Source: Ceratothoa steindachneri | Lineage: Eukaryota > Arthropoda > Malacostraca > Isopoda > Cymothoidae | Length of the DNA stretch: 64,000 bases | Direction of reading: 5' to 3' | Assembly (NCBI GenBank): GCA_963969495.1 | Contig: OZ018329.1 | Coordinates: 146,876,502-146,940,501, forward strand | Position numbers and translations under genes: made by a program | Notes under the pieces: model-generated | The model's input: only the letters and a program-made list of their open reading frames with translations | Told to the model about the DNA's origin: nothing | Databases searched by the model: none | Shown: positions 11,524-21,524 of the stretch, piece after piece | Layout: each line of letters opens with the position of its first letter | How positions within the stretch are numbered: the first letter of the stretch is position 1

Positions 11524-12473
11524 TACGAGGGGCGGTCAATAAATTTTGCGAATCGGTAGGGCGGAACAGAGGAAGGGGGATGTCTGTTTGTAAGAAGGAA
11601 CGGGGGGGGGGTTGTTAGGACAAGTTATGACAAGTCAGGACCTGCAGCCGCACGCTCCTGCCTCGTCTATTTAAGAAGCTGTAGCTGATCGCAGATCGTC
11701 AGTCACAAATTTTTGAACAATGGAGAAGGTTGAGACCACGCAGTGATTAGATTTTGACCAAGGAAGGCAAGAATGCGAAAGAGATCTATGAATGCATGGT
11801 TGCAGTGTACACCAATACCACCCCTTCCTATGCAACCATTGCTCGCTGGAATAGGGAGTTCGGCCATGGTCGTGAGTCCCTTGAAGATGACCTCCGTCCA
11901 GGACGCCCGTCAGACGTGACCAACGAGGACAATGTGGCCCGTGTGGAGAGGATAATCCTCGAAAATTGACGGGTGAAAGTCGAAGAAATCGAGCGAGAAC
12001 TTGGAATATCACATGGAAGTGCTATCAACATCATTCACGACAATTTGTCCATGACCAAGGTCTCTGCCCGTTGGGTCCGTAGAAGCCTCACGCCCCATGA
12101 TCAACTTCAACGTCTTCAAAGTCCACAAAGCCAAAGTTGCACAAGCTGCCCTGCACGAGTGCGGATTCTAGGAGCTCAACCATCCCCCCTACAGTCCAGA
12201 TCTGGCCCCTAGCGACTACTTTTTATTCCGCCAGCTCAAGGCTGCACTGCGTGGACGCCAGTTTGGGGACGATGAAGATGTCTAGCTCGCCGTCCAGGAG
12301 TGGATTGAACAGCATTCAGCAGATTTCTGGTTGTCAGGAATTCGAAGCCTCAAGGACAAGTGGTGCAAGTGCATTGAAGTCGAGGGTAGTTATATTGAAA
12401 AATAATAAAACACTTTTCCTCATATTTCGTTTCCTTATATGCGAATTGCAAAACTTATTGACCGCTTCTCGTA
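11524..12473 (+). mobile_element. Mariner-type DNA transposon, internally deleted (950 bp)
   Basis: Terminal inverted repeats of about 26 bp: TACGAGGGGCGGTCAATAAA at the left and the complement of the same motif (TTATTGACCGCTTCTCGTA) at the right, with few mismatches, and TA at both borders as expected for this superfamily. At 950 bp it is shorter than the usual 1.3 kb. It sits inside the internal region of a minus-strand gypsy element. Confidence 0.85.
11754..12409 (+). pseudogene. Mariner transposase, truncated and interrupted
   Basis: 11754-11966 gives the N-terminal helix-turn-helix half, with ATIARWNREF, the linker DLRPGRPSDV and ERIILEN. A TGA at 11967-11969, probably from CGA, interrupts it, and the same frame goes on with VKVEEIERELGISHGS to RSLTPHDQLQRLQ. 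The central part with the first two catalytic Asp residues is missing; the frame then changes and resumes at about 12125 with HPPYSPDLAPSDYFLF (third catalytic Asp) and the C-terminal CIEVEGSYIEK before a stop at about 12404. Further in-frame stops occur near 12168 and 12284. In life it would bind the TIRs and cut and paste; this copy cannot. Confidence 0.85.
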
Positions 12474-12668
12474 TGTAAAGAGTTAAAAAAAAATATGAAT
12501 AATATATACATGATTAGCTGACGGGTTGACAGGCTGCCTATAATTTAGTGGATTTGCAAGCATTGTCGGCTAATGGATTCCGGCTATGATTATCAGCTAT
12601 ACAATTTTAGGTACCACGTATATACCAAACATTAAACTGATATTGTTGGAGTATCAAAAGTCATCGCA

Positions 12669-13390
12669 TTATACGTCAGTTCTTGCTCTTAGTACTTCGG
12701 AGGTACGACAAAGGGCGATGATCAGTCTCGACCATACTATGGCTAAAACTTCCCGTTCTATTACAGAGTAATTACGTTCATAGGCCAGTAGCTTTCGGCT
12801 CGCGTAAGCCACTGGGTGGCTTTCACCTTCGTCAAAGTATTTGAGCAGCACGCATCCAATTCATTCGTCACTCGATTCGTCCGGATGCCGAAGGGTTTGA
12901 AGGGATTAGGGAGCCTCAAAATGGGAGCGGACGCTAGCTTGTCCTTGAGGACCTAGAATCTGGCAGTAGCTTCGGGATTCCATGAAGAGGGATCTGGGGA
13001 TCTCTTCTGAAGGAGGGCACCTAAATGGGCGGAAATAGACGCGAAGTTAGGGATAAATCTACGGTAAAAGGAGGTTAATCCCATGAATGACCTCAGTTGT
13101 TTCTTCGTGTGGGGAAGGGGCATCTCTACAATGGCTCTGACCTTTTCGTCTTGGGGGCCAATCTGATTTTTCGAGCGAACAGACTCTTGAGTAGTAGGGA
13201 CGATGTTATGCTCAAATTGATTAGAGCAACCGGGGGTCTCGGAGATGACATCTTTGAATCAATTTTGCAACTGCTGCAGGCGACTCTTTTGAAGAGGAAC
13301 TAGCCTGGGGGAGACATCCAGCACAGGGGATGATGATTCCGGAGGTCGAGGTAAAGATGGGATATGGTAACCACTATCTTGTTCAATGCA
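12669..13390 (-). pseudogene. Gypsy RT-RNase H remnant with deleted RT palm
   Basis: Read on the minus strand: a linker (DPLNIVQVVCIEQD near 13420-13370), the N-terminal RT signature (FKDVISETPGCSNQFEHNIV, 13270-13211), then a jump to the thumb (GPQDEKVRAIVEMPLP, LRSFMGL, FYRRFIPNF) and RNase H (HPVAYASRKLL, EREVLAIVW, to 12669). The fingers and palm, including the YxDD catalytic motif, are absent. An in-frame stop sits just before FKDV. It lies directly downstream of the integrase block, without an LTR between them. Confidence 0.8.
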
Positions 13391-13392
13391 TA

Positions 13393-14452
13393 CTACTTGC
13401 ACAATATTGAGGGGGTCAGTGGGATACACCGCTTCCAAAGAGACACTTTATCGAGGGCCACAATATTGTCGATACACGCATGGCGGTGATATTTTTTTAA
13501 CATATTGATGTGGAAGACCTTATTTTCTGAGGGGGTTCGAATCAGGTTATCCACTCGTCCTTTTACCTCTAAAATGGAAAAGGGGCCCTTCCACTGGCTC
13601 AGGAGTTTGTTACTCTCCGTAGAAAGTAGCAACAGCACCTCCTCGCCCGGCTTAAATCTTCTTTCCTTCGTCTTTAAATCGAAATAAGTTCGATACTTCT
13701 CAAAATTTCCCTAAGCATTTTGGTACGCGATGTCGGCACATATCTCGAGGCGACTTCGGAGGTCTAGGAGATACGAATAGGAGGATTGGATCTCGTTATC
13801 CAGACAGGGATTGATGAAAGGTTCCTTTAAAATAGCAAGGGAGCCTCGAACATTACAGGAATACAATAATTCGAAGGGGGTGAATCCTAGGTTCCTATGG
13901 GGGATTTCACGACACGCAAACAGTGCCACGGGTAAAATGCGGTGCCATTCTCGGAGCTGATCGATACACAATTTTCTGAGGATGGCTTTCAATGTGCTAT
14001 CTAGCTTTTCACAAACTCCGTTGGCGGCTGGATGGTATGGGGGTGGTAAACAGAGGTTTTAGCATGAGGAGCTTTCCGACATACTCCAAAAGTTTGGAGA
14101 TAAATTGTCTTCCTCGATCCGACAATACCTCTTTAGGAATTCCTACCCGATAAAAAATAGAAATGAGGGCTTCGGCGCACGAAACGCTATTAATGCGCTT
14201 AAAGGGAACTGCCTCAGGAAAACGGGTAGCAAAGTCTACCAAAGTGAGGACGTAACTGTGTCCTTTGCCAGACGAAGGATGAATGGGGCCAATAAGATCA
14301 ATGGCCACACGAGACAAAGGTTCCGAGATGATCGGGCTTTTCTGAAGGGGAGCTGGCTTGACGCGCCCTTGTACAGATGTCCTTTGGCAGGCATCACATG
14401 ATTTGCAGTACTCTGCAATTTCTCTGGCCGCACATGGCCAATATATATACAT
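13393..14452 (-). pseudogene. Gypsy integrase placed upstream of RT
   Basis: 14452-14009 carries a zinc-binding end (CKSCDACQ) and the catalytic core with the first Asp (VAIDLIGP) and second Asp (LSDRGRQFIS). A frameshift near 14040 precedes the Glu region (NGVCEKLDSTLKAIL), continued in 13992-13711. 13638-13393 holds the C-terminal GPF domain (WKGPFSILEVKG) ending HINMLKKYH. After a further one-base shift the sequence runs straight into the linker and RT N-terminus of the preceding entry. Integrase would insert the element's cDNA; frameshifts make it dead. The block stops at an AT microsatellite near 14440-14460. Confidence 0.82.
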
Positions 14453-14659
14453 ATATACAGATTAATACCATGATACATAATTTATTTCACAATTTGGTTC
14501 CATCCTTTTTAATTCCTCTACAAACGCTATAATTACGAAACCGTACAAATATAATATGGCACGCAAAAGAAAAAAACTATAGGGCAGCGAGGGGTAAATA
14601 TATTTATGCCTCTTCCTCTTTTATTCAATGTGCCGCTACAATAATTTCTACACAAGAAT

Positions 14660-15097
14660 TCAGAAGTATATGAATGACGGAGCCCTGGAAAACGTGACCA
14701 GTCTGCCGGAGCTCGTGTAAACTTCCGGCTTGTCGTTATTTTTCCGGTTCTTGTAGAGGTGTATCGTCGATTTCTGAGGTATCATCGTCTTCTGTCGCAT
14801 GAACTCCATGAGGCGAAGTGCACCTGGTCCTCTTCCTGTGCTAAGCCTGCGTCCATGGGCATCGTAGATTACCCGGCACGTCATCCTTATGTAAGGGGCG
14901 TAATCTCCCGGTTTCTGTCTGTCCACTGAGACATTGTCCATTCTTTCGTCATGGAATTCCAGCCTGTAGAATTTGCTGTCGCGTTCAATCACCGGAAAAG
15001 GGCCAGCACGTGGCGCTTCTAGTGGTTTGCAAACGCAGTCTATTCGGACCCACGCATGAGTTGCTTCCTGGAGATCTTGACCTCCTCTTGTGCTCAA
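14660..15097 (-). pseudogene. Gypsy integrase C-terminal domain (second element)
   Basis: The minus-strand frame contains ATHAWVRIDCVCKPLEAPRA, GPFPVIERDSKFY and NVSVDRQKPGDY, the C-terminal pattern of arthropod gypsy integrases (Arg-Lys-Pro-Leu, Gly-Pro-Phe, then Val-Ser-Val-Asp-Arg). The rest to 14660 is a variable tail. Its orientation matches the integrase core at 15426-16190, and it is a different family from the 13.4-14.4 kb integrase. Confidence 0.75.
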
Positions 15098-15332
15098 CCT
15101 GCGTTCATGGGCGTCGCGGATTACCCGAAACGTAATCCTTAGGCAAAGGGGGTAATCTCACTGTTTCAGTCTGTCCACTGAGACAGTGTCCCTTCTTTCG
15201 TCAGGGAATTCCAGCTTGTAGACTTTGCTGTCACGTTCGATCACCAGAAAAGGGCCAGCATATGGCGCTTCTAGGGGCTTGCGAACGCGGTCTATTCGGA
15301 CCTACACATGAGTTGCTTCCTGAAAATCTTGG
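14829..15332 (-). repeat. Tandem duplication (about 252 bp, two copies) inside the integrase C-terminus
   Basis: 14829-15080 and 15081-15332 align with an offset of 252 bp (for example CCTGCGTCCATGGG at 14846 and CCTGCGTTCATGGG at 15098; GAGTTGCTTCCTG ends both). They differ at many positions, so the duplication is old. It doubles the integrase C-terminal coding segment. Confidence 0.75.
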
Positions 15333-15425
15333 GACACGAAAGGCTTGGTCACCTAGTGCAAGTGCCATATGGATGCCCGCGTGAAATTGACTTGCCTGAT
15401 GGTTGATGCCAGTTCTTTAATAAAA

Positions 15426-16190
15426 TTAGAGTCGGTCTTCAATGACGATGACGAGAATAAGGGTTTTGGGCACAAGAGTGTGGTTCCCGTGATTGCTGTA
15501 AAAGGTACAAATACAGTCATTGGGAAAAGAACGAATGCCTAAAAGGATAATTGAAAGTGCCACCAGCCAGCCTTTTCGACGGACCATTATGGAGTATTTC
15601 TGAGTCCTGTGTACCCTTTCCACCATCCCGTTCGTAGACGGTCTGTACGCCGTGGTGCGGAGACGATGAAAACCAACGCAGACAGAGAGTTCACTAAATA
15701 GCTCGGATTCGAATTGGGAGCCTCTGTCGGTCACAACTTAAAGCAGGACTCCAAATCTGGAAATCCACCCGTCTAGGAAAGTTAACGCAACCGTTGCGGC
15801 ACTTATGTCCAGAATCGGTAGTGCTTCTATCCATCTTGTAGCTCGCTCGATGCACGAAAGTAAATACCGATTATGTGAGGGCTATGATTGTCCAGGAAGT
15901 GTACATAGTGGGAGTGGTCCAACTATATCGATATGCACAGTTTAGAACCTTGAAAATGGAATGTCACTGTGCAAGGTCGGGGATTTCGTGTTGCGAATAA
16001 CTTAGAAGATTGACATGCGAGGCACTCCATTTTTCCAGAAGCGAATATTCCTGACCATATTGGGCCAGAAATATCGTGATTTGATAAGACGAAGTGGATT
16101 CTTGACTCCAGGGTGTGACAGATTACACTGGGGAACAATGCATTTGGTGAATTGACAAAAGCAGATTTCCCTACCTAATTCGAGCATACT
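15426..16190 (-). pseudogene. Gypsy integrase core (second element)
   Basis: From upstream (right): the HHCC-like zinc end (HPGVKNPLRLIKSRYFWPN, 16187-16002), the first catalytic Asp (HIDIVGPLPLC near 15935), the second (TDRGSQFESELF at 15734) and the Glu (NGMVERVHRTQK). Frameshifts and stops separate the parts, so it is dead. No RT or gag is seen to the right. Confidence 0.78.
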
Positions 16191-16389
16191 GAATTCAAAT
16201 CTGAAGTCAGATTCTCTCTAAATGCTACAGATTTTTCGTAATATCAATAATTAAAATTATACAATTATTTTCATTTTATCACGCCTATCATCATGCCCTG
16301 AAGTAATTTTGAATCATCCTTTTGCGTTATTTATTATAAAGCAGGTTTTTTTGCACAAATATTTTATTGCATATGAGAAGAAACGGGAA

Positions 16390-16596
16390 TTACTGAAAAC
16401 AATCATTGTCAGTGCTCAACGCCTTGACATACTGTTTCATCAACCCCAGTTTGAGATGAAGTGGAGTGAAAACGATCTTGTCTCGACTTACGATTGGTTC
16501 ATTAACAATGTTTGGCATTCCTGTTTCCAAACTTTCCCGAACTGGCCAATCTTTTTGGAGCCAGTGTTTGTCACGACCCTTCATGCTTAATAGCAC
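16390..16596 (-). pseudogene. Fragment of an unclassified mobile-element-like ORF
   Basis: The 68-aa minus-strand frame contains KDWPVRESLE and TPLHLKLGLMKQYVKAL. The pattern PPLHIKLGLMKxFVKAL recurs in many animal genomes in multicopy uncharacterised proteins, from memory of the family and unchecked here. Reading stops at 16390 and nothing follows downstream. No function can be given. Confidence 0.45.
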
Positions 16597-17465
16597 GAAG
16601 GGTCCCGCCGGGGATTATCTTGCGATGGCGTGAATCGGGCAAAGTCCACCTCGCCCGGTGAAGCGTCTGTCAACTAGAACTATCTACCTTTGGGCGCTGG
16701 AAAATGCCCCTCCATCTCACATATATAAAACGTCCGAGGCCAGACTCAGGCGCCAGTAACCGCCTGTGTCCCGAGGATCCGTGAGTATCTGCTATCTTCC
16801 AGTCCCCGTTAGTTCCGCGCGAACTCTTGCAGAACCCGTCAAGTTCCGTGTATTCTCCTAGAACTCGCGAGAGTCAACCCCATACTCGTGGGTACCCGTT
16901 ACCAGAACGCGACGCGCCAAATTCTCGATTTGGTATTCTAAACCAGAAAGCAAGATCTGAGTCATCTCGCTTAATAGTCTTTCGTCAAGAGGCTATTATT
17001 TTGGACTCTACGCCATCCTCTAACAAGGTAGGATTACTCCCTCGGACCAAATATTCGAGGTAACCGCAACGCGCAACTCTCTTTTGTAAGCTCACCCTCC
17101 TCTTTTAAGCCTCCGTTATCTGGGTTGCGCGTGCCATCAAGGTCATTTGAGCGTCTCATCTGTCATTCTCCGTTCGTGTGTATGGTGGTCGACACCGCCC
17201 AGGTCGCTCTTTAAAGCCAACACTCGTGTACGTCTCCTATGTTTATATACCTTACTTAAAATCCCCTTTTAATTTTGTAAATATATTATTTTCATAGTAG
17301 TAAAGTATATTATGTACTCCGTTTCTCTTATCTCAGAACCTTCCAAGATAGCTAAGCATTGGCCAACATAAACTGCACTCTGAAACTTAATTGCACTCTT
17401 ATTTGTATTTATAAGTTCAACCACGCTCATAGCGGACTATTCGGTTCATAGGCCTCTCTCTCTCG
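16569..17465 (+). promoter_or_regulatory. Candidate solo LTR or LTR fragment with TATA box
   Basis: Starts TGTCACGACCC, a common LTR beginning, has ATATATAAAACGTCC at about 16721 and a downstream GC-richer stretch that turns AT-rich after 17230, like U3-R-U5. It is not repeated elsewhere in the window, and no CA end or target duplication could be fixed, so the right limit is uncertain. No coding sequence is seen. Confidence 0.4.
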
Positions 17466-17485
17466 GGGTGAGGAATTTGGAAACG

Positions 17486-19880
17486 GTTGAGATCTATCAT
17501 CAACCTACGGCATTATCTATCTATTATTGGTGGAAATACCAAATGGGTATATGTTATCTATCTATCGGAGATGCGAATACGAAATGGGTAGAAGTTATCC
17601 ATCAGAGATGGATATACGAAATGGATAGTAATTATCAATATATCAGAGAGGGATACACCAAATGGGTAGAAATTATCTATCAGAGATGGATATATCAAAT
17701 AGGTATAAGTTATAGATACTCGTATATCAGAGATAGATATAGCAAATGGGTATAAGTTATCGATCTATCAGAGATAGATACACCAAATGAGTAGAGCTTA
17801 GCTATCATAGATGTATATAGCAAATAGGTAGAAGTACTCTATCTATCATATGTGGATATAACAAATAGGGAAAAGTTATCTATCTATCAGAGATGGATAT
17901 ACCAAATTAGAGGAAGTTATCTTTCTATCAGAGATGGATATACCAAATGGTTAGAAGTTATCTATCGATCATTGGTGGATATACTAAATGCTAGATGTGT
18001 TCGATCTATCAGAGCTATATATACCAAATGGTTATAGGTTTTCTATCAGAGATAAATATACCAAGGGGGCAAAAGTTATCTATCAGAAATGGATATACCA
18101 AATGGATAGAGGTTATCTATCTATCAGAGCTGGATATACCAAATGGTTATAAGTTATCTATCTAGCATAGATGGACATACGAAATGAGTATAAGTTAGCT
18201 ATCATAGATGTATATACCAAATAATTAGAAGTTATTTATCTATCAGAGATGTATAAACCAAGTGGGTAGATATACCAAATGGGTATACCAAATGGGTAAA
18301 AGTTATCTATCTATCATAGATGGATATATCAAATGAATAGAAGATATCTATCTATCAGAGATGGATATACTAAAGGGGTAAAGGTTATCTATCTATCAGA
18401 GATGAGTATAGCAAATCGGTAGAGGTTAACTATCAAAGATGGATATACTAAATGGTTAGAACTTAGCTATTATCATAGATTAATTAATATGGTAAATGGT
18501 TATAGGTTAAATATCTATCAGAGATAGATATACCAAATGGGTAGAACTAATCTATGAAAGATGGATATACCAAATAGGTATAAGTTATCTATCTATTAGA
18601 GATGGATATACCAAATGGTTAGAAGTTATCTATCTATCATAGAGGGACATACCAAATGGGTAGATGTTATCTATCTATCAGAGATGAATATACCAAATGG
18701 GTAAAAGTTATCTATCATAGATGGATATACCAAATGTGTAGAAGTTATTTATCAATCAGTGATGGATAAACCAAAGGAATAAAAGTTATCTATCTATCAG
18801 AGATGGGTATACCAAGTGGGTAGAAGTTATCTTTGAGAGATAGATATGTCAAATGGGTATAAGTTATATATCTATCAGAGATAGATATACCAAATGGATA
18901 GAAGTCATCTATCTATCAGAGATGGACATAACAAATGGGTAGAAATTATCTATCTATTAGAGATTGATATACCAAATGGGTATAAATTATTTATCTATCA
19001 CAGATGGAAACATCAAATTGGTAGATGTTACCTATCTATTAGAGATGGATATTCCAAATGGGTAGAAGTTATCTATCTATCAGAGGTGGATATACAAAAT
19101 GGGTAGATGTTATCTATCTTTCAGAGATAGATATACCAAATGGATAGAAGTCATCTATCTATCGGAGATGGATATAAAAAATGGGTAGAAATTATCTATC
19201 TATCAGCGATGAGAATACCAAATGGGTAGAAATTATTTATCAATCACAGATGGAAATACCAAATTGTTAGATGTTACCTATTTATCAGAAATGGATATAC
19301 CAAATAGGCAGAAGTTATCTATCTATCAGAGATGGATATACAAAATGGGTAGAAGATATCTATCTATGAGAGGTGGATATACCAAATGGGTAGAAGTTAT
19401 CTATCTATCAAATGTGAATATACCAAATAGATAGAAGTCATCTATCTATCAGAGATGGATAAATCACATAGGTATAATTTATCTATCCATCAGAGATATA
19501 TATACCTAATGGGAAGAAGTTATCTATCTATCAAAGATTGATATCCAAATGGTAAAAGTTATCTATCTATCATATGTCGATATACCATACAGGTAGAGGT
19601 TATCTATCAGAGATGGATATACCAAATTGTTAAACATTACCTATCTATCAGAGATTGATATACCAAATGATTAGAGGTTATCTATCGATTATTGGTAAAT
19701 ATACCAAATGGTTAGATGTTATCGATCTATCAGAGAAGGATTTACCAAATGGGTAGAAGTTATCTATTAGAGGTGGATTTACCGACTGTGTAGAAGTTAT
19801 GTATCAGAAATGGATATACCAAATGGGTAGAAGTTTCTATCTATTAAAGATAGATATACCAAATTGAACTAAGTTATCTA
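17486..19880 (+). repeat. Satellite A, block 1 (about 41-bp unit)
   Basis: About 58 degenerate copies of a unit such as ATACCAAATGGGTAGAAGTTA followed by TCTATCTATCAGAGATGGAT. Copies vary by substitutions and by loss of one TCTA. Open frames across it are chance products of the repeat. Confidence 0.95.
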
Positions 19881-21102
19881 TGTCGTAGAATGACTCCCGA
19901 CGATACCATATATATCTATTCGTTGAGGGAACTTCCTTAATTATCTTTAGAGTGCGTTTACTGTCTGGCGGCCGATATTATGTATCTTCAAAATGCTTAA
20001 GAAGTGGAACTGAGCTCAAGGATAATAATATTGCTATCATTAATAAAATAGAGTTTTATTAATAATAACTATAAACAATACACAAAAACGGAAAATATTG
20101 ACATAAACAGAATGGAAAGGGTCGTGGAGACTCGGGCTAATCCGAGGATTTAAAGGATTAAAAAAAGGTAAAACAAATATAGAGTTAAAGAGATGGGATG
20201 GTTCGATAAACAATTTAAAGCACAGAATAGAATTGACAAAAGGGATCAATACTCAAAAGGTGACGTTTGGCTTACGTAACTTTTCATTAGGGTGCAGTGG
20301 AAGGTACTTGAAGGAATATTCGGTCCGCTGGCGAGTTCCAGCCGAAGGGGGGGGGATAAAAGGATCCCGACGAGGCGTCTTGGAAAGGAGAACCGTTACT
20401 CGACGAACGGCTTGAAGAACAATGGCTGTTCTACTTTGTTCTCTTCTGAACAAAGGGGGGAATGAGAACCGTCTCTTGTCTACGGGCTCAAGAACAATGG
20501 CTGTTCTAATGTTGTTCTCCTTGAACAACAGGGGGGGGATGAGAACCGTTTCTTGGCGAAGGGCTCAAAACGAACAATGGCTGTTCTAATGCTGTTCTCC
20601 TTGAACAACAGGGGGGGAAGCCTTAGGGACGTGGCGTCGGAAAGGCTCGAACCTTTGGCACTCAAGGAATATTGTCCTCCTTCTGGACAAGTGATGGTGA
20701 ATCTCGAGGTCGAGGTCCCTTGGCGCACAAAGGGAGAGAGGGTCGTGGTGATGTTTCGCGACGAAAATCTGGATCTCCAATCTGATCTTAGTGGTAAAGT
20801 TTCCATATAAATAGCCAGGACATCTCCTTGGCGTGGGGGAAAATGGAGTGGAAGCTTGGAGGGAACGCACAGCCGGGCCGGGGAACAATGCCTTATCTGT
20901 TCATAAGCCTAACTCGATCTGGCGAGGTCGGCGTATGGGGGCGAACGGGGGGGACGATAACCTCCTTGTTTAAACATTGGCATCCGGTAGCTGAGATAAG
21001 ACTCCAAGCCTCGAATCGAAGATGCACGTGGGCAGCATCGTGGTTTTAAATAATACGGGGTAGGAGTTGAAATTAAACGCAGCTTCAACACGTTCTTTTA
21101 CA
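19881..21102 (-). repeat. Element 1, 3' LTR (left)
   Basis: 1,222 bp. It contains short internal repeats of the motif GAACAATGGCTGTTCTA with GAACAACAGGGGG (three related copies, 20418-20615). Immediately right of it lies the minus-strand purine tract. Confidence 0.95.
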
Positions 21103-21115
21103 CCCCTCCATTCCA
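21103..21115 (-). other. Element 1 polypurine tract
   Basis: On the minus strand GGAATGGAGGGG directly precedes the LTR start TGTAAAAG, the expected position for plus-strand DNA priming. Confidence 0.7.
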
Positions 21116-21524
21116 GGGGAAGTTGTCACTTCGAAAAAAAAAGAGAGAAGGGACAACGATAGAGCTCCGTTGTGGGGAACTCGTTTTCTTGTACCAACCG
21201 TACCTTCCTGCACCTAACTAGTATTACCTCAATACATATGATTATTTTGATCTTTAGATTACAGGGGAAAATAACCTTTAACACAACTTAATCAAAGAAA
21301 AAAAAAGGGCATGGAACAATGAAATGATATAAACTTAGTACATACGGGACAAAATAATTTATACGTAAATTAATAAGAACAAATATATAGACATACAAAA
21401 ATTAGACATTGAGCGTTACAAAATTCAGACATATACATTAATTAATTATATTACAAAAGAATCTTAAATTAAGTCGTACAAGACGGTATATACCTACAGG
21501 GAGATACTAATCCTATGAATACAA
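21116..21524. other. Element 1 untranslated 3' internal region
   Basis: About 410 bp of AT-rich DNA between the stop codon of the ORF and the polypurine tract. No integrase is encoded here, where most gypsy elements carry it. Confidence 0.7.

Noticed and set aside
17468..19434. Open frames in satellite A on the plus strand
   Set aside because: Products of a 41-bp repeat cycling through frames, with repeated IYQRWIY-like peptides.
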